Below, piece after piece: positions 19,333 to 28,681 of a stretch of DNA of 64,000 bases (positions within the stretch are counted from its first letter, which is position 1; each line of letters starts with the position of its first letter). The notes beneath the pieces were generated by a model, which ran no database searches, was not told the DNA's origin, and was given only the letters and a program-made list of their open reading frames with translations. The position numbers were made by a program, and so were the translations under genes. This DNA is from Actinobacillus porcitonsillarum (GTDB lineage Bacteria > Pseudomonadota > Gammaproteobacteria > Enterobacterales > Pasteurellaceae). Where the stretch lies: the NCBI RefSeq assembly GCF_003101015.1, contig NZ_CP029206.1, forward strand, positions 1 to 64,000, given 5' to 3'.

Positions 19333-20325
19333 TTAAATAACAGCTCGTTTTTCTAGCATATCCAAAACCATTTCAACCAAACAAGCGGTCGATTTTTCAG
19401 AAAAGGTTGCAGAAACTGGCACATACCACCAATTTTCTTGAGCAAACGTTCGGCATTTTACCGCATCTTTTTCTGTCATCAACAATGGTAAATCGCCCTT
19501 TTGTAGTGGCTCAATAATCTCTCGTGAATAAGGTTGATGATCAGCAAAACTATGACTTGCTTCCAAATGAATACCTAAATCTTGCAACATCGTAAAAAAG
19601 CGTGGAGGATAGCCAATGCCGGCAAGTGCAATGACCGACTGATGATAAAAATCGGTAATAGCTCTTTTCTCGCCTGTTTTTAAATTGATCGCCCATTCAG
19701 GTTCTAGTTGCATTAAATGCTCGCCTTCTTTTGCAGATTTTCCATTACAAATGACCGCTTGCACTGAGCTTAAACGGCTCGGTAACTCTCTCAACCCTCC
19801 AGCCGGTAATACAAAACCGTTACCAAAACGGCGCTCCCCATCAATAACGACCCATTCCATATCTCGCTCAAGGGCGTAATGCTGTAAACCATCATCAGTA
19901 ATGATCAAATCTAACTCAAATTGGCTCAGCAATAATTCGATGCTTTGTTGGCGGTTAGGCGAAATCGCAACGGGAGCTTGAGTGCGTTGTGCGATTAACA
20001 CCGGTTCATCTCCCATTAGTTCAGGATCGCTTTCTGGGGTAACTAATTGTGGAAATTGCTTATTTTTCCCGCCATAACCACGAGAAACCACGCCAACCTT
20101 TACACCTCGTTGCTGAAGTTGCTCAACTAACCATACAACCACCGGCGTTTTACCATTCCCACCAACAGAAATGTTACCAACAACCAATACCGGCACCGGC
20201 GAGCGGTAAGATTTTAGAATTTTTTTGTGATATAACGCCACTAGTATTTGGCTAATCAGCCAAAAGAGTAAGGAGAATGGGGCAAGTAGCCAAGTGATGA
20301 GGGATTTTTTTTGCCAGATTTTCAT
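19333..20325 (-). CDS. lpxK: Tetraacyldisaccharide 4'-kinase LpxK
   Basis: Inner-membrane P-loop kinase that phosphorylates the lipid A disaccharide at the 4' position. The 330-aa protein has an N-terminal hydrophobic segment (about 9-32) and the Walker-like [11 protein letters not shown] at residues 50-60, then [23 protein letters not shown] and [10 protein letters not shown]. The ATG at 20325 matches the family start ([12 protein letters not shown]); a longer in-frame extension would run into the fic gene. The usual neighbour msbA is absent and a fic gene sits directly upstream. Confidence 0.94.
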   Translation of the reverse strand: MKIWQKKSLITWLLAPFSLLFWLISQILVALYHKKILKSYRSPVPVLVVGNISVGGNGKTPVVVWLVEQLQQRGVKVGVVSRGYGGKNKQFPQLVTPESDPELMGDEPVLIAQRTQAPVAISPNRQQSIELLLSQFELDLIITDDGLQHYALERDMEWVVIDGERRFGNGFVLPAGGLRELPSRLSSVQAVICNGKSAKEGEHLMQLEPEWAINLKTGEKRAITDFYHQSVIALAGIGYPPRFFTMLQDLGIHLEASHSFADHQPYSREIIEPLQKGDLPLLMTEKDAVKCRTFAQENWWYVPVSATFSEKSTACLVEMVLDMLEKRAVI

Positions 20326-20326
20326 G

Positions 20327-21301
20327 TTATTTTTCTTTAAGGTAGTAAATTCGTTTTTTTCTTTCGCCTTCCGCAACAAGTAAATTGAACTCAACAAATT
20401 TTGCTAAATAACGTCTCACTGAAGCAGGGCTTAACTCAAGTAACCTCGCTGCCTTTTGATTGGTAATCACTGTATATTGAGTTAAATAACGTTGGATTTT
20501 ACGATATATCTGTTGTTCTTTATCGCTCAATTTATCGCTTAGTTTATCGCTCATCTCGGAAAGAGAATAAGATTTTAAGGTTGTTAAAATCGCTTCTAAC
20601 ATGAACTCAATAAATGCAGATGAATCATTTTTTTTATTGCTGTAACTAAGCGCATCGTAATAACGCTGTTGGTGTTGATAAATGACTGTTTCAATAGGAA
20701 TCCACTCAAAAAGAGGTTCCCATTTACTAAGAATAAGATTTTGCCAAAGTCGCCCTATTCTTCCATTACCATCAGAGAAAGGATGTATAATTTCTAATTC
20801 GAAATGAACTACACAACTTTTAATCAGAGCAGGCATTTCACTTTTTTTCGCCCAATCTAACAGATCTTTAACGAGTTTAGGAATAAAATCCGATCTTGCA
20901 CCTAAATGGACTACTTGATCACCACGATAAACTGCAACATCTTTTGAGCGAAATTTCCCCGAATCTTTGATCAATCCATGAGTTAATAATTGATGAGCTT
21001 TAAGTAAGTCCCGATAATCATAAGGATCTAATAAAAAAGCCTGTTCATAGGCTTGATAAGCATTTTCCACTTCATGAATATCTTTAGGTGGGCCCAAAAC
21101 ACGCTTACCGTTAATAATACGCGTTACTTGGTCTAGAGTCAGAGAATTATTTTCAATAGCTAGAGAAGATTGAATTGAACGAATCCGATTTTCTTTACGT
21201 AAGTGCAAATCTCGCTTTTCTAGCGACAATTGTCCTGCAATTGCTGAAATTTCAACAATCTGATTTAACATGACATGAGTAATCGTAAAATTTGGATTCA
21301 C
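20327..21301 (-). CDS. Fic-domain protein with C-terminal winged helix (class II)
   Basis: Putative AMP-transferase (AMPylator/de-AMPylator family). The 324-aa protein has the complete Fic motif [12 protein letters not shown] at residues 173-184. N-terminal to it is an inhibitory-helix motif SxxxEN (Ser46, Glu50, Asn51), which defines class II Fic proteins. The C-terminus (about 263-324) resembles a winged helix-turn-helix. Between them lies a SDKL repeat (251-262) encoded by a 12-bp tandem repeat. It ends 1 base before lpxK starts, in the place where msbA would be expected. The target protein is unknown. Confidence 0.88.
   Translation of the reverse strand: MNPNFTITHVMLNQIVEISAIAGQLSLEKRDLHLRKENRIRSIQSSLAIENNSLTLDQVTRIINGKRVLGPPKDIHEVENAYQAYEQAFLLDPYDYRDLLKAHQLLTHGLIKDSGKFRSKDVAVYRGDQVVHLGARSDFIPKLVKDLLDWAKKSEMPALIKSCVVHFELEIIHPFSDGNGRIGRLWQNLILSKWEPLFEWIPIETVIYQHQQRYYDALSYSNKKNDSSAFIEFMLEAILTTLKSYSLSEMSDKLSDKLSDKEQQIYRKIQRYLTQYTVITNQKAARLLELSPASVRRYLAKFVEFNLLVAEGERKKRIYYLKEK
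20520..20555. repeat. 12-bp tandem repeat in the fic gene
   Basis: Three imperfect copies of a 12-bp unit (TTATCGCTCAAT type) encode the [12 protein letters not shown] linker between the Fic core and the winged helix. The period is a multiple of three, so copy-number change would alter linker length without a frameshift. Confidence 0.75.
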
Positions 21302-21327
21302 TATATTTTACCTAAACGGGTATATCC

Positions 21328-21358
21328 TAAAGGCATCCTTAAAGATGCCTTTATTTTT
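21328..21358. terminator. Hairpin downstream of clpX
   Basis: TAAAGGCATC (21328-21337) and its complement (21344-21353) form a 10-bp stem with loop CTTAAA. It lies after clpX on the minus strand and before fic. The T-rich tract is strong on the plus side and weak on the minus side, so it is a probable but not ideal terminator for clpXP. Confidence 0.6.
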
Positions 21359-21384
21359 TATCGACCTTCAGTAAATGAATAAGC

Positions 21385-22629
21385 CTATTCTACCTTTGGC
21401 TTTTCGCCACTTTCTACGCACGCTTTTTCTATCGTTACTTTTTTCGCATTCAAAGTTGGAAGATCATACATGGTATCAAGTAATAAGCCTTCTACAATTG
21501 AGCGTAATCCACGTGCGCCTGTTTTACGAACAATGGCTTTTTTCGCAATCGCAACGAGAGCATCTTGGGTAAATTCAAGTTCAACGCCTTCCATTTGGAA
21601 TAAAGCCTGATACTGCTTGATAATCGCATTTTTCGGCTCGGTTAAAATTTGAATTAACGCTGCTTCATCAAGTTCTTGTAACGGTGTTACAACCGGCAAA
21701 CGACCAATTAATTCCGGAATTAAACCAAATCTCACCAAATCTTCCGGCTCAACTTGTTTAAATAGCTCCGTTAAATCTTGACGCTCTTTATCATTCTTTA
21801 ATTCAGCCGCAAAGCCAATACCGCCTTGTTTATTGGTACGAGCTTCAACAATTTTGTCTAAACCCGCAAAAGCACCACCACAAATAAAGAGGATTTTTGA
21901 AGTATCTACAGGGATCGTTTCGCCTTTTGGATGTTTACGCGATCCTTGAGGATTGATATTAGCAACCGTACCTTCAAGTAATTTTAATAAGGCTTGTTGT
22001 ACGCCCTCGCCTGATACATCTCGTGTAATTGAAGCGCTTTCAGATTTGCGGGTAATTTTATCGATTTCATCAATAAAAACGATGCCTCGCTCTGCTTGCT
22101 CTGCATCAAAATCACATTTCATCAATAGTTTTTGGATAACGTTCTCTACATCCTCGCCCACATAACCGGCTTGCGTCAGTGTAGTGGCATCAGCGACAGC
22201 AAAAGGCACATTTAAACGGCGCGCCAATGTTTCAGCCAATAAAGTTTTACCGCTTCCTGTCGGTCCAATAAGTAAAATATTACTTTTACCCAACTCAACA
22301 CCATTGGTCACTTCGTGATTAGATAATGCACTTTTTAGACGTTTATAATGGTTGTATACCGCAACAGATAGCACTTTTTTGGCATATTCTTGCCCAATCA
22401 CGTAATCATTTAAGTGGGCATGTAGTTCGTGTGGAGTTGGTACGTTATCGAAAAATTGGCTTTCATCTTGTGTTTCATCAATTAATGGCTCTTCTTCGCC
22501 ATTTAATAATGCATAAGATTCTTCGATACATTCGTTACAAATATGCCCTTCCGTCCCCTCAACTAACTGATCGACTTCTGAACGTTTTTTACCGCAAAAA
22601 CTGCAATGCGGTTCTTTTTCAAATGCCAT
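21385..22629 (-). CDS. clpX: ClpX, ATPase subunit of ClpXP protease
   Basis: AAA+ unfoldase that feeds substrates into ClpP. The 414-aa protein has the N-terminal C4 zinc-binding domain ([15 protein letters not shown]...HICNECI, residues about 9-37), Walker A GPTGSGKT, Walker [10 protein letters not shown], and the [12 protein letters not shown] sensor region. It begins in a TAATG overlap with the clpP stop, so the pair is translationally coupled. The C-terminal tail is of normal length. Confidence 0.97.
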   Translation of the reverse strand: MAFEKEPHCSFCGKKRSEVDQLVEGTEGHICNECIEESYALLNGEEEPLIDETQDESQFFDNVPTPHELHAHLNDYVIGQEYAKKVLSVAVYNHYKRLKSALSNHEVTNGVELGKSNILLIGPTGSGKTLLAETLARRLNVPFAVADATTLTQAGYVGEDVENVIQKLLMKCDFDAEQAERGIVFIDEIDKITRKSESASITRDVSGEGVQQALLKLLEGTVANINPQGSRKHPKGETIPVDTSKILFICGGAFAGLDKIVEARTNKQGGIGFAAELKNDKERQDLTELFKQVEPEDLVRFGLIPELIGRLPVVTPLQELDEAALIQILTEPKNAIIKQYQALFQMEGVELEFTQDALVAIAKKAIVRKTGARGLRSIVEGLLLDTMYDLPTLNAKKVTIEKACVESGEKPKVE

Positions 22630-23222
22630 TATGCCACCTCACCGCGTGATGTTAATACCTTATCAATCAAACCATATTCTTTCGCTTCTTCAGCCGACAT
22701 AAAGTTATCACGCTCTGTATCTGCCGCCACTTTATCAAAAGACTGTCCGCTGTGTTCAGCCATTTTACGGGTAAGCATCTCTTTTAATTTTAAGATTTCT
22801 TGCGCTTGAATTTGAATATCCGTTGCTTGACCACGTGCACCACCTAATGGTTGATGGATCATTACACGAGCATTTGGTAGCGCAAAACGTTTCCCCTTCG
22901 CCCCACCGGAAAGTAAAAATGCCCCCATTGAGCAAGCCTGCCCTGTGCAAAGCGTAGCGACATCTGGTTTGATAAAATTCATCGTGTCATAAATGGCTAA
23001 GCCTGCTGTAACAACACCGCCCGGTGAATTGATGTAAAGATAAATATCTTTTTCAGGATCTTCTGCTTCTAAAAATAATAATTGTGCGACAATCAAGTTT
23101 GCCATATTGTCTTCAACTTGACCGTTTAAGAAAATAATACGTTCTTTTAATAAGCGTGAGTAAATGTCGTATGAGCGTTCTCCTTTTGAAGTTTGCTCAA
23201 CAACCATTGGAATGAGTGCCAT
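22629..23222 (-). CDS. clpP: ClpP, proteolytic subunit
   Basis: Self-compartmentalising serine protease that degrades proteins unfolded by ClpX or ClpA. The 197-aa sequence has the Ser nucleophile in [14 protein letters not shown], the catalytic His in [15 protein letters not shown], and the Asp-bearing [20 protein letters not shown]. The start [25 protein letters not shown] matches processed ClpP families. It is first in the clpP-clpX operon. A divergent sufE-like gene lies upstream. Confidence 0.97.
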   Translation of the reverse strand: MALIPMVVEQTSKGERSYDIYSRLLKERIIFLNGQVEDNMANLIVAQLLFLEAEDPEKDIYLYINSPGGVVTAGLAIYDTMNFIKPDVATLCTGQACSMGAFLLSGGAKGKRFALPNARVMIHQPLGGARGQATDIQIQAQEILKLKEMLTRKMAEHSGQSFDKVAADTERDNFMSAEEAKEYGLIDKVLTSRGEVA

Positions 23223-23341
23223 TTTTTATTCCTTTTAATAAATCGTCATAAAACTTTGCTATTCTAGCAAACTTTCAGAAAATCATTAACAACAAGCGGT
23301 GAGATTGCTACAATCTTTTGCAAATTTTATGAGGTAGAACA

Positions 23342-23722
23342 ATGAATTTAGCTGAAATTTATCAACGTTTTGAAAATTGTAAATCTTGGGAAGAAAGATA
23401 CCGCTTGTTAATTCAACTAAGCCGCCAACTTCCTAAACCAACCGAAGAAGAACTGGCACAATTACCAGAAATTCATGGTTGTGAAAGTCGATTATGGTTT
23501 TCTTTCCAAATTGAACCAAGAAAAGTGACTGCTTATAGCGATGCTCGTTTAATGCAGGGGATTTTAGTTATTATCATAACCGCTCTAAGCGAAATGCCGA
23601 ACGAATCGTTACCCCAATTTGATTTAACGGCTCTATTCAATAAATTAAAGATCGCTCAACATTTAACAAGCACTCGCTTAAACGGGCTACAACAAATTCA
23701 ACAGATCGTAACCAATAGATAA
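23342..23722 (+). CDS. SufE/CsdE-family sulfur acceptor
   Basis: A 126-aa SufE-fold protein. Proteins of this family accept sulfur from a cysteine desulfurase on a loop cysteine, here in EIHGCESRLW. The preceding LIQLSRQLPKPTEEELAQLPEI also matches CsdE/SufE proteins. No suf or csd genes are adjacent, so which desulfurase it serves is unknown. An AGGT ribosome site and a USS lie just upstream. The gene ends at a strong hairpin facing the two tRNA genes. Confidence 0.85.
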   Translation: MNLAEIYQRFENCKSWEERYRLLIQLSRQLPKPTEEELAQLPEIHGCESRLWFSFQIEPRKVTAYSDARLMQGILVIIITALSEMPNESLPQFDLTALFNKLKIAQHLTSTRLNGLQQIQQIVTNR

Positions 23723-23728
23723 AGAAAA

Positions 23729-23756
23729 AGCCTCAGATTTCTCTGAGGCTCTTCTA
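23729..23756. terminator. Terminator between sufE-like gene and tRNA-Asp genes
   Basis: AGCCTCAGA (23729-23737) pairs with TCTGAGGCT (23742-23750) around loop TTTC. A-rich sequence lies on the left and CTTCT on the right, so the minus strand has the better U tract and it probably ends the tRNA transcript as well. Confidence 0.75.
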
Positions 23757-23790
23757 TAAAACAACGTAAGGAGATACTATGTTCAAATAT

Positions 23791-23867
23791 TGGCGGAACG
23801 GACGGGACTCGAACCCGCGACCCCCTGCGTGACAGGCAGGTATTCTAACCAGCTGAACTACCGCTCC
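23791..23867 (-). tRNA. tRNA-Asp (GTC), distal copy
   Basis: A 77-nt gene including the encoded CCA. The acceptor stem GGAGCGG pairs with CCGTTCC, the anticodon loop carries GTC, and the T loop GGTTCGAGTCC is intact. It differs from the copy 9 bases upstream only at acceptor pair 5-68 (C-G here). Confidence 0.97.
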
Positions 23868-23876
23868 GGAATTAAT

Positions 23877-23953
23877 TGGCGGAATGGACGGGACTCGAAC
23901 CCGCGACCCCCTGCGTGACAGGCAGGTATTCTAACCAGCTGAACTACCACTCC
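23877..23953 (-). tRNA. tRNA-Asp (GTC), proximal copy
   Basis: A 77-nt tandem copy of the neighbouring tRNA-Asp with CCA encoded. The acceptor stem is GGAGTGG with CCATTCC: pair 5-68 is T-A instead of C-G, a compensated double change. All other positions are identical by eye. Confidence 0.97.
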
Positions 23954-23968
23954 GCAACTGGTTTTTGT

Positions 23969-23997
23969 ATAATAATGATTTCTTTCATTACACGCAA
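23969..23997 (-). promoter_or_regulatory. Promoter of the tRNA-Asp pair
   Basis: On the minus strand, TTGCGT (23992-23997) and TATTAT (23969-23974) are spaced by 17 bases. This places transcription start a few bases before the first tRNA. It lies in the gap after dnaQ, so the tRNAs need not depend on the recA-recX-dnaQ transcript. Confidence 0.6.
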
Positions 23998-24060
23998 ACA
24001 TTTTTTAATAAAAGAAATTTAATTGCCTTGAAAATAGACAAAATGTACTCTTTTTAAGAA

Positions 24061-24822
24061 CTATTCTAGGTCTAGATTATCACGTTTTCCCCAAATACAA
24101 TTTTTCTTAGATTTTTTATATAGTAATTTAAGAAAAAGTTGATGTGCTTCAAGTTCGCTTTCATCCGCCTTTAAAATAACACTATTGCTTGTATCAAAAG
24201 CGATTTTTGGACCTTCCTCTAATAAATCAACCTGTGGATTTTCATCATGTTCTTCTTCGGCTAATAATGCGATCTGCCCTCCTGTCATCATTAAGAAAAC
24301 ATCGGCTAGAATCTCCGCATCCAGTAACGCTCCGTGAAGTACACGCTTACTATTATCGATTCCTAAGCGATCGCATAATGCATCCAAATTATTCCGTTTT
24401 CCCGGATACATTTTTCTCGCCAAAGCAAGGCTGTCTGTTACCGTACACATTTCCGCTGTTTTAGGCGGTGGATTGGCTAAAAAAGAAAATTCATGATCCA
24501 TAAACCCCACATCGAAGGGAGCATTATGAATCACAAGTTCTGCACCTTTAATAAAGGCTACAAATTCATCTACTATTTCTGCAAAGCTTGGCTTATCTTG
24601 TAAAAATTCATTGGTAATACCGTGAACTTTAATCGCCTCTTCTTCAACCTCCCGAGGTGGTTTAATATAGACGTGAAAGGTTCTTCCCGTTAAACGACGG
24701 TTAATCACTTCCACTGCGCCAATCTCAATAATATTATGTCCAATATGTGGCGCACCATTAAAGTTCATCCCTGTTGTTTCAGTATCTAAAACCACTTGTC
24801 GATGTATTTCTTGTTCTAACAT
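24061..24822 (-). CDS. dnaQ: DNA polymerase III epsilon subunit DnaQ
   Basis: Proofreading 3'-5' exonuclease of the replicative polymerase. The 253-aa DEDDh protein shows Exo I (VVLDTETTGMNF), Exo II (VIHNAPFDVGFMDHEF) and Exo III (HGALLDAEILADVFL) motifs, and the C-terminal segment that binds the alpha subunit. It starts 5 bases after recX on the same strand, a different context from the rnhA-dnaQ pair of E. coli. That places a repair/replication cluster recA-recX-dnaQ here. Confidence 0.95.
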   Translation of the reverse strand: MLEQEIHRQVVLDTETTGMNFNGAPHIGHNIIEIGAVEVINRRLTGRTFHVYIKPPREVEEEAIKVHGITNEFLQDKPSFAEIVDEFVAFIKGAELVIHNAPFDVGFMDHEFSFLANPPPKTAEMCTVTDSLALARKMYPGKRNNLDALCDRLGIDNSKRVLHGALLDAEILADVFLMMTGGQIALLAEEEHDENPQVDLLEEGPKIAFDTSNSVILKADESELEAHQLFLKLLYKKSKKNCIWGKRDNLDLE

Positions 24823-24827
24823 ATTAT

Positions 24828-25328
24828 TTACTCATAAAAATCTTCTTCGTCATTATAGTCCATTTCCATCAAATGACTAAAATGATCTTGATAGAACCCA
24901 CGACTAATCATAAATCGATACATTTTTTGTTTAGCCTTAATATCCCAAACTTTAGGTCTTTTCTTTTCAAAAACCCGTTCTGCTAAGGCAAAGAAATCAA
25001 TAATTTCCTCATATTCAGCTTCTTCTAAGGTTTGCGTAATTAGATAGTCCGCAATACCTTTCATCTTTAATTCTTGCTTTAATCGGCGAGGGCCTATTCC
25101 TTGTTGAGCACGATAGCGAAGAAAAGCACTACAAAACCGCTCATCACTAAGCCATTTATGTTCTTTTGCTTTCTCGATCGCTAATTCAATTTCTTCTGAA
25201 TCATACTCTTTTGACTTTAACTTCGTCCGCACTTCTTTTTCACTGTAATCTCGTTTTGAGAGTAAATACAGTAAATAATTTGCTGCGCTGTATTTATGCG
25301 CATTTTTCTCTATTATCTTTTCTATCAT
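24828..25328 (-). CDS. recX: RecA regulatory protein RecX
   Basis: Small helical-repeat protein that modulates RecA filaments. The 166-aa sequence has the RecX repeats YLLYLLSKRDYSEKEVRTKLKSKEYDSEEIE and RAQQGIGPRRLKQELKMKGI. It lies 42 bases downstream of recA, separated by an intrinsic terminator that should keep RecX levels far below RecA. dnaQ follows 5 bases later. Confidence 0.93.
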   Translation of the reverse strand: MIEKIIEKNAHKYSAANYLLYLLSKRDYSEKEVRTKLKSKEYDSEEIELAIEKAKEHKWLSDERFCSAFLRYRAQQGIGPRRLKQELKMKGIADYLITQTLEEAEYEEIIDFFALAERVFEKKRPKVWDIKAKQKMYRFMISRGFYQDHFSHLMEMDYNDEEDFYE

Positions 25329-25330
25329 TG

Positions 25331-25358
25331 AAAAAAATGCGACATTTCTGTCGCATTT
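25331..25358 (-). terminator. Terminator/attenuator between recA and recX
   Basis: On the minus strand AAATGCGACA pairs with TGTCGCATTT (25335-25344 with 25349-25358) around a 4-base loop and is followed directly by a run of seven T. It lies entirely in the 42-bp recA-recX gap. E. coli also uses a partial terminator at this place. Confidence 0.9.
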
Positions 25359-25370
25359 CCTCTTTATTTT

Positions 25371-26492
25371 TTATAATTCTTCGTCATTAAACTCTTCAAT
25401 GGTATCAACATCTTCCGCATCAACATTTTTATCATCAAGTTCTAATGTTGTATTTGGATTTTTCATAAACAACTCTCGAAGATCCGCTTCAATTTTACTT
25501 GCAACTTCCGGATGTTCGTTTAACCATTTAATCGCATTATTTTTACCTTGACCAATCTTATCGCCCTCATAAGAGAACCAAGCACCGGCTTTCTTAATAA
25601 AGCCTTGTTTTTCAGCCAAAATTAACAATTCATTGGTACGAGCAATCCCTTCACCATACATAATATCAAATTGAACCTCACGGAATGGTGGCGCAACTTT
25701 ATTTTTTACCACTTTCACTTTCGTTTCGCTACCAATGATATTATCGCCATCTTTTACAACGCCGGTACGGCGGATATCTAAACGAACAGATGCGTAGAAT
25801 TTTAAGGCGTTACCACCCGTTGTCGTTTCCGGGTTACCGAACATCACACCAATTTTCATACGAATTTGGTTAATGAAAACCACTAAACAGTTGGTATTTT
25901 TGATATTACCCGTTAATTTACGTAATGCTTGAGACATTAAACGAGCTTGTAAGCCCATATGTGAATCGCCCATATCGCCTTCGATCTCAGCTTTTGGCGT
26001 TAGTGCGGCAACAGAGTCCACGATAATTACATCAACTGCGCCAGAGCGAACTAATGCATCACAAATTTCAAGCGCTTGCTCACCATTATCCGGTTGAGAA
26101 ATCAATAATTCATCCGTATTTACCCCTAATTTACGGGCATATACCGGATCTAAAGCATGTTCCGCATCAATAAATGCACAGGTTTTTCCTGCTTTTTGCG
26201 CTTGAGCAATGGTTGAAAGGGTTAATGTTGTTTTACCTGATGATTCCGGACCAAAAATTTCAACAATACGTCCCATTGGTAAACCGCCAATTCCCAAAGC
26301 CATATCCAAACCAAGGGAACCCGTTGAAACCGCTTCAATATCTAAATTTTGCGTTTGCCCTAGCTTCATGATTGAGCCTTTACCAAACTGCTTCTCAATT
26401 TGTGCTAATGCAGCGGCAAGTGCCTTTTCACGTTGTTCTGGATCGGTCTGTCTTGTAACCGTACTTGCGTTTTTTTTGTTATCTGAAGCCAT
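25371..26492 (-). CDS. recA: Recombinase RecA
   Basis: Strand-exchange recombinase and SOS coprotease. The 373-aa protein has Walker [11 protein letters not shown] (81-88), [20 protein letters not shown], the L1/L2 region [21 protein letters not shown] and [29 protein letters not shown], and an acidic C-terminus. It is transcribed from a LexA-type promoter upstream and terminated by a hairpin before recX. Confidence 0.98.
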   Translation of the reverse strand: MASDNKKNASTVTRQTDPEQREKALAAALAQIEKQFGKGSIMKLGQTQNLDIEAVSTGSLGLDMALGIGGLPMGRIVEIFGPESSGKTTLTLSTIAQAQKAGKTCAFIDAEHALDPVYARKLGVNTDELLISQPDNGEQALEICDALVRSGAVDVIIVDSVAALTPKAEIEGDMGDSHMGLQARLMSQALRKLTGNIKNTNCLVVFINQIRMKIGVMFGNPETTTGGNALKFYASVRLDIRRTGVVKDGDNIIGSETKVKVVKNKVAPPFREVQFDIMYGEGIARTNELLILAEKQGFIKKAGAWFSYEGDKIGQGKNNAIKWLNEHPEVASKIEADLRELFMKNPNTTLELDDKNVDAEDVDTIEEFNDEEL

Positions 26493-26544
26493 AATTTGTT
26501 CCTTCGTAAATCATTGAAATTTTACGACCGCTTGTCGTAATTAA

Positions 26545-26560
26545 CTGTATGTCAGTATAG
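26545..26560 (-). promoter_or_regulatory. Candidate LexA (SOS) box of recA
   Basis: Minus-strand CTATACTGACATACAG matches the CTGT-N8-ACAG consensus with one mismatch and overlaps the -10 box. It is half of a larger palindrome: AACTGTATGTCA (26543-26554) is repeated inverted at 26566-26577. Position and sequence fit LexA repression. Confidence 0.6.
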
Positions 26561-26581
26561 TGGTTTGACATACAGTTGCAA
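26554..26581 (-). promoter_or_regulatory. Promoter of recA
   Basis: TTGCAA (26576-26581) and TATACT (26554-26559) on the minus strand, spaced by 16 bases. The -10 overlaps the candidate LexA box. The start of recA is about 60 bases further on. Confidence 0.65.
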
Positions 26582-26680
26582 GATTTTTTCATAAAAATGG
26601 CGAGAAAATCAGATCGTTTGCCGATCTAATAGTCGGAATAGTGGATGAAAAGATTAAAATTTAAGCTAAAAATGATTAGT

Positions 26681-26711
26681 ATCCTAGCATTTTTTATCAA
26701 AATGCCAGGAT
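26681..26711 (-). terminator. Hairpin after lolE
   Basis: A 13-bp stem with one G-T wobble (26681-26693 with 26699-26711) about 12 bases after the lolE stop. The run of T is interrupted, so it may act as a weak terminator or a 3'-end protecting stem. Confidence 0.5.
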
Positions 26712-26722
26712 TTTGAGAAAGA

Positions 26723-27973
26723 TTAATGCCCGCTAAGGACTTTAGCCGGTTCTAATTTGGCAGCCCTTGCTGCAGGATATAAACTTGCAACAAGGCTTAA
26801 CAGCATCGTTGCTAATAGAACATACAGCACATCAAGCCAGTTTAATTGGCTCGGTAAGAAATTAACAAAATAAACCCCATCGGATAATAATTTCACATTA
26901 AAGAACTGTTCAAGCATTTTAATGATCTCAGTTAAGTGGAGCGATAACAGCACACCTAAAACAATACCAATAGCTGCACCTTTCATCCCTGACAAAAGCC
27001 CATACCAAAGAAAAATGCGTTTGATAAAAGCATTATTCGCGCCAAGTGTCCGCATAATCGCAATATCGCCTTGCTTATCTTTTACCGCCATCACTAAAGT
27101 CGAAATGATATTAAAGCACGCTACCCCAATCACTAACACCATTGCAATGTACATGACGGTGCGAACTAACTGGATGTCGTTATACATATACCCAAACTTG
27201 TTAATCCATGTGTTGAGGTAAAGAGGCTGTTTAAATGTTTCTAATTGAGGCAATTCAAGCATTTGCGCTTCGAAAGGCGAAGTAAGAGCCAGTTCTAATC
27301 CGGAGATCTCATTGGGGCGATACTCTAATAACTCTTGTGCTTTTTCTAAAGGAAGTAATGCATAGCTATGATCCAGTTGCCCTTCAAGTTTTAAAATACC
27401 CGTAACAGGTAAATTAAAACGCAAAGGTTGAGCTAATTTACCATCCTCAGCCGGTTGAGGAAGCAATAATGTCACCTCATCGCCTGCATTGACATCAAGT
27501 GATTTGGCAATCCCGGCACCTAAAATTAAGCCACCTTCTTGATGAAATTGTTGCCATTGTGCCGCTGGGACAAACTGCCCTATTTGGCTTACTTGATCTT
27601 GTTTAGCAGGATCAACACCTCTTACTTGTGCAATTTTAAGTGCTGTTCCATTCTCAATTAGTGCAGTAAAACTCACAAAAGGCGCAACGGCTCGCACATT
27701 TTGATTTTGCTTAACCAAAGCTTCAAGTTTCGCACTCTCTTTAATCGGCATATTACCTTGCTGACCATAAGAAAATAATTCTGCGTGTGGTACTACTGAT
27801 AATACTCGTTGATTTAATTCACGTTCAAAGCCATTCATCGCACTTAGACCGATAATAAGCACAGCCACACCAAGTGCAATTCCCATCGTTGAGAACAATG
27901 AAATCAAAGAGACCAAGCGATTTTTCTGCTTGCCTCGCTGATAGCGCCAGCTAATGAAAAATGATGCTTTCAT
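26723..27973 (-). CDS. lolE: Lipoprotein-releasing system permease LolE
   Basis: Membrane subunit of the LolCDE ABC transporter that releases outer-membrane lipoproteins to LolA. The 416-aa protein has one N-terminal TM helix (about 22-45), a large periplasmic domain, and three C-terminal TM helices, ending ASLYPAARAAKLEPAKVLSGH. The ATG at 27973 overlaps the lolD stop (TGATG); an in-frame TTG one codon earlier is not preferred. It is third in lolC-lolD-lolE. Confidence 0.92.
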   Translation of the reverse strand: MKASFFISWRYQRGKQKNRLVSLISLFSTMGIALGVAVLIIGLSAMNGFERELNQRVLSVVPHAELFSYGQQGNMPIKESAKLEALVKQNQNVRAVAPFVSFTALIENGTALKIAQVRGVDPAKQDQVSQIGQFVPAAQWQQFHQEGGLILGAGIAKSLDVNAGDEVTLLLPQPAEDGKLAQPLRFNLPVTGILKLEGQLDHSYALLPLEKAQELLEYRPNEISGLELALTSPFEAQMLELPQLETFKQPLYLNTWINKFGYMYNDIQLVRTVMYIAMVLVIGVACFNIISTLVMAVKDKQGDIAIMRTLGANNAFIKRIFLWYGLLSGMKGAAIGIVLGVLLSLHLTEIIKMLEQFFNVKLLSDGVYFVNFLPSQLNWLDVLYVLLATMLLSLVASLYPAARAAKLEPAKVLSGH

Positions 27974-28653
27974 CAAATATCCTCACTCAACACACCATCT
28001 CGCATAATCAAGCGGCGAGAAAGTTTATCCGCTAAAGCGAGATCGTGGGTAACCAATAAAAAAGCCGTATTCTGCTCTTGGTTTAATTGTTTGATTAAAT
28101 CAAAAATACTTTCTGTCGTTTTTTGGTCTAAATTTCCGGTTGGTTCATCGGCAAGAACCAAAGCTGGCTTATTTACTAATGCACGTGCAATTGCAACCCT
28201 TTGACGTTCTCCCCCTGATAAGGCTGAAGGACGATGTGCAATTCGATGCGATAATCCGACCGCTTGTAACATTTTTTCGGCACGATCTCTCGCTTCCGAT
28301 TTATTTTGTTTGCCAATTAACATCGGCATCATCACATTTTCAAGCGCGGAGAAATCCGCCATTAAATGATGGAATTGATAAACAAAGCCTAAATTCTGAT
28401 TTCGTAAGTGCGCCAATTGGTTTGCACTCAATTTTTGCAGAGATTGCCCGTTAATATAGACATTCCCCGAACTTGGCTGATCTAAGCCGCCCAAAGTATG
28501 CAATAACGTACTTTTTCCCGACCCGGAACTCCCGACAATTGCCACTAATTCGCCTTTATTCATCGTAAAATTCACATCTTTTAAGACCTGAACTTTTTGA
28601 CTTCCTTCGTCATAAAACTTGTTGATTTGTTCACAGCGTAATAATTCTGTCAT
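27973..28653 (-). CDS. lolD: Lipoprotein-releasing system ATPase LolD
   Basis: Cytoplasmic ABC ATPase of LolCDE. The 226-aa protein has Walker [10 protein letters not shown], the Q-loop region [23 protein letters not shown] typical of LolD, signature [15 protein letters not shown], Walker [12 protein letters not shown] and the H-loop VTHDLALA. It sits between lolC (28-base gap) and lolE (1-base overlap). Confidence 0.96.
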   Translation of the reverse strand: MTELLRCEQINKFYDEGSQKVQVLKDVNFTMNKGELVAIVGSSGSGKSTLLHTLGGLDQPSSGNVYINGQSLQKLSANQLAHLRNQNLGFVYQFHHLMADFSALENVMMPMLIGKQNKSEARDRAEKMLQAVGLSHRIAHRPSALSGGERQRVAIARALVNKPALVLADEPTGNLDQKTTESIFDLIKQLNQEQNTAFLLVTHDLALADKLSRRLIMRDGVLSEDI

Positions 28654-28681
28654 TGTTAATTACTCTATCTATAAAATAGTC

